Positions 11,906-26,868 of a stretch of DNA of 64,000 bases are shown one piece after another (position 1 is the stretch's first letter; every line of letters begins with the position of its first letter). The notes beneath the pieces are model-generated. The model did no database searches. It saw only the letters and a program-made list of their open reading frames with translations, and was not told the DNA's origin. The DNA is taken from NCBI GenBank assembly GCA_013339895.1, contig JABACO010000016.1, forward strand, positions 3,367,767 through 3,431,766, written 5' to 3'. Source of the DNA: Ephydatia muelleri. Taxonomy: Eukaryota; Porifera; Demospongiae; Spongillida; Spongillidae. Position numbers and translations under genes: made by a program.

Positions 11906-13074
11906 GAATGTAGGCCAGTACACAAGAAGGACATCTGATACACACATTCAACAATACACATAACTAGCTCCGCCCACTTGTATTGTAAAGCCGTGTCTCA
12001 TTGCAGGAAAAGGGCAAAATAAACCTTTAGAGCTTGCCAAGCACATCTTCAATTAGCAGGTATGCCTGACTACCCAACATGAAGAGGGTAAATACTGAGG
12101 TGGGCGTGGCAGCAGGGGAGACATTATCGCCAGAGGGGCGGGGCTTACTATGCTGAACTAGCGCCCTTAAGAGATGAAAGGGTTAGCACCTTGCTCCTCC
12201 CATTAGTACTTTCTATCCTCCCAACCTACATAGCAAGCCTTCGTTTTGTAGAAATTAGCGGGAAGCAGCAGTTCCACAAAGAAAGTAGACTAGCACAGCT
12301 GCAGGTTGTCTCTAAATTGCCTAGAGACATTTTTTTTTCAACTAATTGTGTCCGCATAAAAGGCCCGGTATACCCTACTGCACTTGACATGACGATTGCA
12401 GCATGAGCGCACGTGATACCGCTTTATTCATGACTAGCTAGTCCAGGGTAAAGGGTTTTGTTCTCGCTGCAGAAAATAGGTCTGCACATAAGCTAGGCAT
12501 ATTTAAAACGGGCAATGATCTATCTTTACAACAAGATGCATTTCACACCCTTTTGTCAGGCATTTTCTCGAGAAAAAACGGCTTGCCGTTCGAGTGCTTC
12601 AGGAATGCCAAAACAAAAACAAAGAAACCGTGAGAAGCGCGACTTTAGTGGACTAATAAAGAACATCCCTCAGTAGTGCGCATTGACGTTTTGTAGTGCC
12701 GAACTGAATATAGAACAGCTGAAAAATATAATGGTAAACGCATCTTCACAAAATAGGGATTAGAACATTTTAATGAGCTCCTATGGGACCCGGATAAGAT
12801 TGTACCGTAATATACATACGTATTCTAATTAACAACCTAATGTCCATCTCCAAACAGCCGTGAAACTTGCACATGGACGCATAAAAACGATGCGTGGCTA
12901 TTAGAGCCTGTACGCATTGGTAATTTTATTTAGTGCGATGGTAGAGGGTACGAATAATCAAATTATCTCAAAGGTATATGACTTGAAAAAAAAAAGCATG
13001 AAATGTGGGTCATAAAAAGTACTAAAAGTAAATTATTTTACATCATTCAAAAGGCATACCGTATTATCTGAATT
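11906..13074. other. Intergenic stretch upstream of the receptor cluster
   Basis: No recognisable gene or repeat family. Only short open frames are present. The conserved 5' flank shared by the three receptor copies starts near 13085 (GGTGTGTAAATTCCATCTGG; compare 15797 and 19738). Confidence 0.5.
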
Positions 13075-13221
13075 GTGTCCAACCGCAAACAGACATATTT
13101 GCGTTGGGTGTGTAAATTCCATCTGGCGGCATGCGAAGCCGCAATAAGACGTAATAAAATCTCCATAGTAGGTTGTTGTTATGTCTGCATAGTTATTATA
13201 TATACGTATATGACTCGGAAC

Positions 13222-15477
13222 ATGTATATCGCAAGAAGTGAGAACGGGATGAATTGCTCGGTGTTCTGTATTTTACTATTGGCGGGTTCACTGGCTTTCT
13301 TTGCAATTGCCCGAGGTAAAAACCTAAATTGTTTTCCTACGCAGCACACGTACATGAATTTAAGCATGCACGTCCGATTGTATGGGCAGCTATAGCAAGG
13401 TCGCTAGTAAGTAGTAATTCAGCGGTACTTTTTATCTGCATACGTCCGCCTTCTAATCTCCTGTCTTCCCTTCCCCTTCACCTCCTACCGAACCTTTTTA
13501 TGTCCTTTCTTTTATGCAGGAAAGAACTTAACCTGTTATTGTAACCAACCTACCGAGGACTGTATCAGAGTGCACGGGAATTCAATTTGGGGTCAATGCA
13601 GTATGCCGGTTGGAGAAGGTGTCTGTCTTGCTACTTGGGGAAGGAATCCCCAGGTCGAACACGTCTACACATGTAGCAGCAACCTGATAGGTCTAGATTT
13701 GTCCGTGTGCTATCCCTCAGAACCGCAACTTATTGGATTATCTATTATCACCGCATGTTGCCAGGCCAACTATTGCAACACGCCTGACTACCTGATGTCC
13801 GTTGTGAATGAGTTAGGTGAGTATATTTGCAGCACCATTTAGGCTTATATTGCTTATAGCTGCACGTGAATGGTTCCATGCAGGCTGAACTATATAATTT
13901 ATAAAATGTAGATCAATTATCATATCTGCAGCTGGCACTGGAGGTAGGCCAATTATATAACTAGTCTCATTATAATTATATGGGACAGTGTCCAGCAGAA
14001 TAACCCTTCTGAGTTTTACTATGTATAATTTGGGACAGTTTCCGCGAAAATTGCCCCACGGTTAAAATGTTATAAAATTGCATCGTGTTTGAATCAAAAT
14101 AACTTCCCAACGGATAACGCTATCGATATCCTATTTTCAACACTTCATACTACACCATTTCACTATGGAGTTTGAACATAGGAAGTCGATAGCATTATCC
14201 GTTGGGAAGTTATAGCGATTCAAACGCGATGCATTTTTATAACATTTTAACCGTGGGGCAATTTTCGCGGAAACTGTCCCATTTATTATCACGTACTATA
14301 AAATTTGACGTTGAACAAAATAGTATGTCTTCGTAACGGTATACAACCTTTTCCTTTCAAATCAGTTTTGTACACTTGTTCTCAGCGGCATGGAAAATAA
14401 TTATCCCTGGGTACTTCGTCATGTTGTACCACACTAACTATTAATTAAGAAGAAGGGGGCAGCACCTCAACCAAACTAGCAGTGATCAAAACAATGTACC
14501 TGCGTTAAAGGGGCATTACCAGTTACATTATGAGGACACTGCATCCTACATGTACATGTATAAAAGTCTGGGTTCGATAAAAGTTATATACATATGATTG
14601 CCTCTACCACCCTCCCACCACCACCACACATGAAAATGTTATTTTTTTAACTTTCCAAGTAATTTTTCCACAGTTAAATTGCTGTTTAAATGAGACCAGA
14701 CTAAACGCTATACTTTTTATGTATTAAATATAACACAAATGCTTGCTAAAGTAATTTTGGAGTGCTAAGCTTTCTCCCTCACACCACATGTCACACTCCC
14801 ACTTTATTTTCCACCCGACTCCATCTTTTATCTGCCATCTCTGCTTAGACAGCAATCGCAATACCCAACTGCAATCACCAACAAATGTATCAGGAAGTAA
14901 GTGTTATGACCTCATGCACTTTATTTAACTGCATGTTACATGTACATGGACTTCAAACTCTTCAAATTCTATCACTCACTTCTCCACCTCACTCATCATG
15001 TTCCATTCTGCACTGATCACTCTCCATTCACAACTCCCTCCCCTTCCATGCTTCCATTTATTGAATCCTCCCATTATCTACCATCTTCAAACAGACCCAC
15101 TGCCACCAAGTGACCCACTGCCATCCAGTTTTCTTCTTATCTTAATAACTAGCTGCATTATTGCAATTATTGTAATGGTTGCCGTATTGTTTTGTGTCGT
15201 CTACAAGCGCCTTTCAAAGCCTCCTCGATGCACACAACATGGAAACAAAGTCTTGATTCCATCCCTACCAACACAGCCCATGCCATACCTCTGGGAGTGG
15301 CTCTGGGCACCCCTTCCTTGTCCAGCGCACAGTGGCCAGGAACATCAGGCTGGGGGACCCGATAGGCTCGGGCCCCTATGGTCAGGTGTTTCACTGTTTG
15401 TACGCCACTACCAGGGGCAGGGAGATGCATGTATATTGTGCATCGAAATAAATTATTTAGCAAATCTACCTGCCTGA
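13222..15477 (+). CDS. TGF-beta receptor type I-like, copy 1: ectodomain and membrane segment, no kinase
   Basis: Exon 1 (13222-13315) encodes a signal peptide with core [17 protein letters not shown]. Exon 2 (13520-13816) encodes a ten-cysteine ectodomain ending [12 protein letters not shown], the CC..xxCN signature of activin/TGF-beta receptor ectodomains. A 48-nt exon follows (14849-14896), then an exon from 15095 with the membrane segment [18 protein letters not shown] and [10 protein letters not shown]. Splice phases agree throughout (phase 1 each time). After SKPP a deletion and frame change replace the GS box and kinase with an unrelated tail to a stop at 15475-15477; the GS-box sequence survives only in another frame ([18 protein letters not shown]). 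If expressed it would give a membrane receptor without kinase, comparable in layout to the BAMBI decoy. It may equally be a pseudogene. Confidence 0.7.
14032..14280. mobile_element. Palindromic MITE, GGGACAG termini, 4-bp target duplication
   Basis: The two halves are inverted copies, from GGGACAGTTTCCGCGAAAAT to its complement, 249 bp in all. It is flanked by ATTT at 14028-14031 and 14281-14284. Receptor copy 2 has the empty site (CAATTTATTATCAC near 16876), which confirms insertion. A second copy of the same length is at 17044-17292. Confidence 0.9.
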
Positions 15478-16667
15478 AATTCTTAGGTATGTACTATTTA
15501 TAAATTAATGGATGCATAGTTTCCTTACAAGCTTTCTTACTCAATTCTACATCCCCAATTTTATTTTAATTTTATTTTAATATCTTGTCCCCAATACAAC
15601 TTTATTCTATTTCACCACTAGCGAGCAGGTGAACTTATGTTCTAGTCCACACTCCTACACCATACACACCCACTCTCCTCCCTACACCATACACCCACGC
15701 TCCTCCCTACACAATACGACTTTTACTTTTATAAGGCTGTGTTATAGTCTTTTGTGTCCTTGACAGTGGGCTAGTGCAATTATGTGACCTCGTATATGCC
15801 GGTGTGTAAATCCCATGTGGTGGCACTAAGACGTATGCTGTTATGTCTGTAAGTACAATAATAAAATTAAATTACAATCGAGTTACAATAAAAATTAATC
15901 TACAATATTATGGTTTATTGTTCGGAAAATGTATATCGCAAGAAGTGGGAACGGGATGAATTGCTCGGTGTTCTGTCTGTACTATTGGTGGGTTCACTGG
16001 CTTTCCTTGCAATTGCCCGAGGTAAAAATCTAAATTGTTTTCCAACCTAGTACACGCCGGTATTTAAGCTATACCATGCATGCACGTTAGATTGGGCAGC
16101 TTAGTATAGCAAGGTCGCTAAGTAGTAATTCAGCGGTACTTTTTATCTGCATACGTCCGCCTTCTAATCTCCTGTCTTCCCTTCCCCTTCACCTCCTACC
16201 GGACCTTTTTATGTCCTTTCTTTTATGCAGGAAAGAGCTTAACTTGTCATTGTAACCAACCTACCGAGGACTGTATCAGAGTGCACGGGAATTCAATTTG
16301 GGGTCAATGCAGTATGCCGGTTGGAGAAGGTGTCTGTCTTGCTACTTGGGGAAGGAATCCCCAGGTCGAACACGTCTACACATGTAGCAGCAACCTGATA
16401 GGTCAAGATTTGTCCGTGTGCCATCCCTCAGGACTGCAACTTATTGGATTATCTATCATCACCGCATGTTGCCAGACCAACTATTGCAACACGCCTGACT
16501 ACCTGATGTCCGTTGTGAATGAGTTAGGTGAGTATATTTGCAGCACCATTTAGGCTTATATTGCTTATAGCTGCACGTGAATGGTTCCATGCAGGCTGAA
16601 CTATATAATTTATAAAACCTACATCAATGATCATATCTGGAGCTGGCACTAGAGGTAGACCAATTAT

Positions 16668-16773
16668 TAGCCTCGTACCCAGGCCCTGTTTTTTTATTTT
16701 CTATTTTTTTATTTTTAGTTGCGGGGGCGAAAAACAGGGCCTCTAAAAAAACCCAGAGCCTGGGACGAGGCTA
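16668..16773. mobile_element. 106-bp MITE with 9-bp target duplication
   Basis: The ends are inverted: TAGCCTCGTACCCAGGCCCT at the left, and at the right the complement of TAGCCTCGTCCCAGGCTCTG. ACCAATTAT flanks both sides (16659-16667 and 16774-16782). Receptor copies 1 and 3 have the site without the insert. A 9-bp target duplication suggests a Mutator-like source; that class call is inference. Confidence 0.85.
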
Positions 16774-17043
16774 ACCAATTATATAATCACCCCGGGCCGG
16801 GATACCTACTACTCTCATTATAATTATATGGGACAGTGTCCAGCAGAATAACCCTTCTGTGTTTTACTATGTACAATTTATTATCACTATAAAATTCGAC
16901 ATTGAACAAAATAGTATGTCTTCGTAACGGTACAGCCTTTTTCTTTCAAATCAGTTTTGTACACTTTTTCTCAATGATCTTTGCATTTGCGGCATGGAAA
17001 ATAATTACTTCTGGGTACTTCATCATGTTGTACCACACAAACT

Positions 17044-17292
17044 GGGACAGTTTCCGCGAAAATTGCCCCACGTTTAAAATGTTATAAAAATGCATCGCGT
17101 TTGAATCGCTATAACTTCCCAACGGATAACGCTATCGATTTCCTAATTTCAACATATCATACTACACCATATCACTATGAAGTGTTGAAAATAAGAAGTC
17201 GATAGCTTATCGGTTGGGAAGTTATAGCGATTCAAACGCGATGCATTTTTATAACATTTTAAACGTGGGGCAATTTTCGCGGAAACTGTCCC
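17044..17292. mobile_element. Palindromic MITE, second copy of the GGGACAG type
   Basis: 249 bp, inverted halves, same ends as the element at 14032-14280, flanked by AACT at 17040-17043 and 17293-17296. The matching place in receptor copy 1 (near 14435) lacks it. Confidence 0.9.
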
Positions 17293-17446
17293 AACTATTT
17301 ATAAATAGTAGCACCTCAACCAAATTAGCAGTGATCAAAACAATGTGCACATAATTGCGTAAAGGAGGTATTACCAGTTACATTATATGAGGACACTGCA
17401 TAGTACACGTAGAAAAGTCTGGGGTCGAAAAAAGATAGATATATAT

Positions 17447-18251
17447 GGGTCAGTTTCCGAGAAATTGAAAAGTGGCTAAATATATAAAAGTTATAAAATG
17501 CTTCACGTTTGAATCGCTAAAACTCCATAACGGTTTAAGTAATCAACTTCCTATTTCCAACACTTCGTGCCACACCACTTCCCTCTACGAAACTATATTT
17601 TAGTGTCTTACCCTTGCTCCTTGCCGACGTTACAGGGCACAGTACCCCGAAGGGTTCAAAATCCAGGTAGCTCCCTGCAGGAATGTCCAAATCACTTCAA
17701 AATCGATATGCACGTAAAGGAGTCCTGTCACTATTGATTTCTGCAGATCGTTGATTTTTACCTCTTCCGTTATGGAGATACAGCAATGCAAAGTAAGTCC
17801 ACGTTTCCCGCTCGAATCGCGCCTTTCTCAGTCCTTGAACCGCTTCCATTCTCCAGAGTGGGATTGAGAAAGGCGCGATTCGAGCGGGAAACGTGGACTT
17901 ACTTTGCATTGCTGTATCTCCATAACGGATAAGGTAAAAATCAACGATCTGCAGAAATAAACAGTGACAGGACTGCTTTACGTGCATATTGATTTTGGGA
18001 CATTCCTGCAGGGCCTGGGAGCTACCTGGATTTTGAACCCCTCGGGGTACTGTGCCTTGTAACGTCGGCAAGGAGCAAGGGTAAGACACCAAAATTGATT
18101 TTTGTAGAGAGAGGTGGTGTGGCAAGAGGTTTTCGAAATAGGAAGTTGATAGCTTAAACGTTTACGGAGGTTTAGCGATTCAAACGTGAAGCAATTTTAT
18201 AACTTTATATATATATATATAGCCACTTTTCATTTTCTCAGAAACTGACCC
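17447..18251. mobile_element. 805-bp foldback element, GGGTCAG termini, 4-bp target duplication
   Basis: Two ~390-bp arms are inverted copies around a centre near 17845, with ends GGGTCAGTTTC and GAAACTGACCC and flanking ATAT (17443-17446, 18252-18255). Copies 1 and 3 of the receptor gene have the uninterrupted site. The ends and 4-bp duplication resemble the 249-bp MITEs, so they probably share a transposase. The inner arms (GCCGACGTTACAGGGCACAG and neighbours) recur at 48625-49260, 39377-39480 and 4765-4840. The minus-strand open frame here is a by-product of the palindrome. Confidence 0.85.
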
Positions 18252-18354
18252 ATATATGATTGCCTCTACCACCCTCCCACCACCACCGCACATGAAAATG
18301 TTATTTTTAAACTTTCCAAGCAATTTTTCCAGTTATATTGTTGTTTAAATGATA

Positions 18355-18740
18355 TTAAATACAACAAATGCTTGCTAAAGTAATTTTGGAGTGCTAAGCA
18401 CACCACACATCAAGAGAGCCCACTTTATATTTCACTTTCCACACGACTCCATCTCTTATCTGCTATCTCCGCTTAGACAGCAACAATACCCAACTGCAAT
18501 CACCAACAAATGTATCAGGAAGTAAGTATTTGTACATTATACTTTTTATGTATTAAATACAACACAAATGCTTGCTAAAGTAATTTTTGGAGTGCTACGC
18601 TTTCTCCCTCTCACCACACGTCACTCTTCCACTTTATATGTCACTTTCCACCTTACTCCATCTCTTATCTGCCATCTCTGCTTAGACAGCAATACCCAAA
18701 TGCAATCACCAACAAATGTATCAGGACGTAAGTATTTGTA
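18355..18740 (+). repeat. ~195-bp tandem duplication carrying the linker mini-exon
   Basis: Two units, each running from AACAAATGCTTGCTAAAGTA through a splice acceptor (CTTAG), the short exon ACAGCAA..GTATCAGGA and a GTAAGT donor. Copies 1 and 3 of the receptor gene have one unit only. Both exons (45 and 42 nt) keep the reading frame if spliced in tandem. Confidence 0.85.
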
Positions 18741-18948
18741 CGTCTGTTAAGACCTCATCATGCACTCTGCTAATTATAAGTTACATGTACATCTCCACCT
18801 CACTCATCATGCTCCATTCTGCACTGATCACTCTCCATTCCCTACTCCCTCCCCGTCCATGCTTCAATTTATTCAATCCTGCCCCTATCTACCATCTTCA
18901 TACACTGCCCCTATCTTGATAGCTAGCTGCATTATTGCAATTGTAATG

Positions 18949-19075
18949 AGACCAGAAAGGGATACAGGCAGCACCAGATTAGACTGGCTAACATACATAA
19001 AAAAGGAAGTATATATACATGCCCATCATGTTACGTAATGCCTGTTCTGCGCATGCTCGCATTACACAATTATAT
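18949..19075. mobile_element. 127-bp insertion in the membrane-segment exon of receptor copy 2
   Basis: Compared with copies 1 and 3, where GCAATTATTGTAAT runs straight into GTTGCC, copy 2 has 127 extra bases bounded by ATTGTAATG at 18940-18948 and 19076-19084. The 9-bp duplication marks a transposition event. The insert has no clear terminal inverted repeats and no coding capacity. Confidence 0.75.
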
Positions 19076-19394
19076 ATTGTAATGTTTGCCGTATTGTTTA
19101 ATGTCGTCTACAAGCGCCTTTCAAAGCCTCCTACCCCTGGCGACGTGATGCACACAGTGCTGGACATGGAAAATATGGGCGGTGTGCCAAAAAGTCTTGA
19201 TTCCATCCCTACCAACACAGCCCATACCTCTGGGCGTGGCTCTGGGCACCCCTTTCTTGTCCAGCGCACAGTGGCCAGGAATATCAGGCTGGGGGACCCG
19301 ATAGGCTCGGGCAGCTATGGTCAGGTGTTTCTAGGCCACCACCAGGGAGAGACGGTGGCTGTGAATTACAGATATTATATATGCATCCATTAAT

Positions 19395-19790
19395 TACAGA
19401 CCTATACATGATTTACCTGCCTGACATTCTTTGGTATGTAATATTTATAAATTAATGGATGCATAATATCCGTAATTTCTTGTTTCCTTACATTTTACTC
19501 AATTGCTGTCTACAAATCCTACATCACCAATTTTATTTTTATAAAATTTTTATATCTTGTCCCCAATACAACTTAATTCTACTTCACTACTAGCGAGCGG
19601 CGAACTTATGTTATAGTCCACACTACTACACCATACACCCACATTCCTACATACACCATATGACTTTTCTTTTATAAGGCTGTGTTATAGTCTTTTCTGT
19701 CCTTGACAGTGCGCTAGTACAATCATGTGCATATATGCCGGTGTGTAAATCCATGTGGCGGCATGCGAAGCCGAACTAAGACGTAATGCG
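19395..19790 (+). repeat. Spacer between receptor copies 2 and 3, repeat of 15470-15850
   Basis: The sequence after truncated copy 2 (ACCTGCCTGACATTCTTTGG onward, to GTGTGTAAATCCATGTGGCG) matches the spacer after truncated copy 1. So the kinase truncation and its new downstream sequence were already joined before copies 1 and 2 separated. Confidence 0.8.
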
Positions 19791-19799
19791 CCTGTCATT

Positions 19800-20022
19800 G
19801 TAACATGGGTACTCCCCCCCAAATGGGGCCAATGTCGGGATTTGTACGGGATTTCACACCGCTAATATAGGATTTGGGTTCTTTCGTTTGGCTATAGACG
19901 GGCATTTGACAAGGAAGAGGCGGATCGGAGATCGGTAAGATATCTATGGGGAATTTGATCCCCAACCGTGGGGCATTTGATTTAATAAAGGTCAAATCCC
20001 GTCAGGGGGGGGGGGGGGGGGA
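19800..20022. other. Unexplained insert between C and G tracts at the first exon of receptor copy 3
   Basis: Relative to copies 1 and 2, foreign sequence runs from a C tract (19812-19819) to a G tract (about 20006-20022), followed at once by GATGAATTGCTTGGTGTT of receptor exon 1. The inner sequence has weak inverted similarity (GGGATTTGTACGGGATTT near the left, AAATCCCGTCA near the right). It could be a small foldback element. The G tract is also a place where assembly errors are likely. Confidence 0.4.
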
Positions 20023-20170
20023 TGAATTGCTTGGTGTTATCTATGCACTATTGGTGGGTAATTCAGTGGTACTTTATATACTCTTTATATTCATATGCAT
20101 ACGTCCGCCTTCTAATCTCCTGTCTTCCACCTCCTACCGGGGACCTTTTTACGTCCTTTCTTTTATGCAG

Positions 20171-23870
<3,700 letters not shown>

Positions 23871-24651
23871 GATGAACAGAGTGTAATGTACCTAGAACAC
23901 TGTATTTGTACTGCAGTCATCATATCTGCCATCCCATGCACATGCTGTGGAGCTTGAGACTGATAGGTGTAGTTGTGCATGATAGTTAAGGTGCACTCTT
24001 GTGTGAGCTTATCCTGAGACAAGGCATTTAGATCTACATGGTGGCACAGGATTATGGTATGTATAATTTTACAGATGATTAATAAATGAACTCATTATCC
24101 ATTGCCTCATTGATATTAGCCATACACTAGCAATAACTGAAATGAATATCGGTAAAAGTACTAACTAAATTTTACGTTTTGAGTTGCGTGCAACATGTTG
24201 TCTAGCTAGTGTATGGTCACCTTTAATGTCATTGATGAAACAATACTGATTACACAATGACTTTTGTTTAATTCTATACAGCCATTGTTGTCTCATCTCA
24301 CCAGATGTGTATTACCGGCCATGAAAACAAGGGCAAAGTCTTAAAGAAAATACAACAATACTAATACATATTAGAATACCAATTTCTATAACAATAGGCA
24401 GGGAGTCCAAAAATGTATCACATTTTGTAATTAAGAAAAATTTACACACACAATACAAAATAATACAGTACCATATAATATACTTGTTGGAGACAAGTCA
24501 AAATAATATTGCGAGAGAGGTATGGTTTTAGGCCAACTGCTCACATCTTCAAAACTGGATAGATGATCCCAGTGTGTGGATAAGAAAAATTCTAATCTGT
24601 ATATTGCTTCCACCAATTCTATTCTTTAAAACTTAAATCTAATGTGAGCTG

Positions 24652-25440
24652 TCATGACAGGATCACAAATGCCAAGTCCCTCATAGGAGGTAAAGCAAGA
24701 AAAAATAACTGCCTTTCAGAGATTTATAATAGCAAACGCCAAAATGTGTTATGGCAATATTGTATCCTGCACTTGGGGTGAAGGCTAATGATCAATCAAG
24801 AATAATTTCTTGAGGAAGAGTCCATACGAATTACAAAGACTTTGCTAGAGTGGCATATGCTTCTTGGGGTGGCTGCTTTAGCAACCTGTTCAACACAAGA
24901 CATCAATCCTTGCACCTTCATACATACTTCTACTTCCTTGATCACCAACGAAGCCCCTAAGAACGTGTAACCTCGAACTATCTTAATGCCAAGGTGACCT
25001 CTTCCTCAAACTTAAAGCTAGTGCTGACGTTTTTGGCTCAGGGTGGTAACTGACCAAAGTCTGGGCCAATATGACACATATTCACAAACGATTGACATCC
25101 GCTCAGTTTTGAAACACAGGAAGAGTCATCAGTATACCAGTTCAGAATTCAGTTTGTTTTGTTTGTCAAGCCTCAATGAGGGGCATGATGGCAGCAGCAT
25201 ACATCATCATGTGAGCTGTCATGACAGGATCACAAATGGCCAGTCCAGGTAGAGAGAAAAAAAAACTGCCTTTCAGAATTTGATAATAGCGAAAGCCAAA
25301 CTGTGTTATGGTCAATATTGTATCCCGCACTGGGGTGAAGGATAATGAACAATCAAGAATAAGTTCTTGAGGAAGGGTCCATTCAATTGATAAATACTTT
25401 GCTAGGGTGGCATGTGCATCTTGGAATTTCATCCCAAGTT
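24652..25440. repeat. Diverged direct duplication, two ~240-bp blocks
   Basis: 24652-24895 and 25205-25440 share GATCACAAATG, AACTGCCTTTCAGA, GGGTGAAGG and AATCAAGAATAA in order. On the minus strand the second block is open for 88 codons (containing LAKYLSIEWTLPQELILD); the first block shows the same protein pattern broken by stops. That is the pattern of a duplicated exon with one dead copy, but the protein is not recognised. Confidence 0.6.
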
Positions 25441-26823
25441 ACATACACCTTAAGTGCATACCCATTTTAAGCCACACACATAATAACTGGCCGAATAAGA
25501 CTTAAATAGTGAATAGGTTCAAACACTTACACCTGAATTTGAATGGTCAAAACCTATAGTACAATCAATCTTAGAGAAAAGTTATTATTACACATGCCAG
25601 CTGCCACCATCAAAGAACATGGCACAATGTGTTATTTCAAAAACTCCACTTTAACTAGTGAAATTTCATACATTTGAATTATGCATTTTAATCAATACTA
25701 CCAAACATTGCATAAAAACTAGTAATGTTACTCAGTACAATACATCACAAAAGAATTCAAGTAAAGTGAATGCCTCAAATAACCCACTGAGTAGCCAAAT
25801 CCTACATCAATTACAGTGAGAAGCTGCCTCTCATATTTACAAACCATTTTTAATGATGATTTAAATATGGAATTAGCTGAGCTGTTCCCTGTAGGGTTTT
25901 AGTTGAATTGCATTTCCCCCCCCCATATTCTTCTTTGCAACTACTTTTTTAATTTATAGACAAACGAAACAATAGAACAATAACATAATCTGATCACATA
26001 GTCCAGAGTCTTCAGTTGTCTCTGTCGAACAGCAAAAGCAAGCTTAGGCGTTATCTAACTCACTGAGAGATCTCTCGAGAGACAGCAATTCCATCAGTTC
26101 TGGGAAACGGTTTGTCTGTGAGAATGCGCCAAGTGTAACGAGTACTTCAGCAGCCAAAAGTGTTTACATGTAATTACAAAGAGAGACATGCATATATACA
26201 CAGGACAAGGTCAAAGTACAATCCAGCTGGAGCCAGCACAAACACGCATGCGTTCATAACATTGCATGGGCAAATTGTCAGCAATGAATACATAAAACTG
26301 AAGCAATGCTTACATGAAACCTCTATCTCCTAACGTTGCTATTGATATGATAGAGAGTTTGCTCCATCCCATACATAATGGTGTGTGCTCCATTTTGCTG
26401 TCTTGTGGCCCATCTTATGTCATCTTCTTGGGTGCACATGAATAGGGTAAATCCATCATGTCTGCACAATGTGGGGATTAAAGGCACTCCAAAAAATTGA
26501 GTTGATACATCGAACTTCATGCTAATGATGATGTGCGCAGAGATAAGGGATTTTGTGTACAGGGGTATCAAGAATGTCTGAATCACCCTCAGGCACCATG
26601 AATGCAAAAAAAAAAAGCAAATGGGATAATGGAAGATTAAAAAATATATATCACATGCACCAGCTTAGTGTGGCACATGATCTAAACCATTAATTGTGAG
26701 CGTCATCCTTCCAGTACCGGTGATCCACATCTTATGACCATCTACTACCGTATAACTGTGTACATGACAGTGGGCACACTTACCTATGCTTTTTTGTGTA
26801 TTTGTGTGTACATATTTGCATTG

Positions 26824-26826
<3 letters not shown>

Positions 26827-26866
<40 letters not shown>
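26827..26866. repeat. (GT)n microsatellite
   Basis: About 19 uninterrupted GT units. Confidence 0.95.

Positions 26867-26868
<2 letters not shown>

Larger units (their letters stand above)
15910..19394 (+). pseudogene. TGF-beta receptor type I-like, copy 2 (disrupted)
   Basis: Exon 1 has lost one base compared with copy 1, but an upstream ATG at 15910 opens the right frame and gives a signal peptide core LGVLSVLLVGSLAFLAIARG ending in phase 1 at 16021. Exon 2 (16231-16527) is an intact ten-cysteine ectodomain. The short linker exon occurs twice (18477-18521 and 18686-18727). The next exon has lost its splice acceptor (ACAG is deleted near 18903), its membrane segment is split by a 127-bp insertion, and after the GS box ([19 protein letters not shown]) and glycine loop ([11 protein letters not shown]) it stops at 19392-19394 just before the catalytic lysine. 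So this copy is probably dead as a receptor, although exons 1 and 2 could still make a secreted ectodomain. Confidence 0.8.

Noticed and set aside
11331..11961. Long minus-strand frames rich in proline, leucine and serine
   Set aside because: They read through the purine minisatellite next to the RNF213-like pseudogene exon and have no protein-level support.
13179..13367. 62-codon minus-strand frame over receptor exon 1
   Set aside because: Opposite-strand shadow of the signal-peptide exon, which is supported by three aligned copies and splice phase.
17697..18125. 142-codon minus-strand frame
   Set aside because: It lies in the arms of the 805-bp foldback element and is explained by the inverted repeat.
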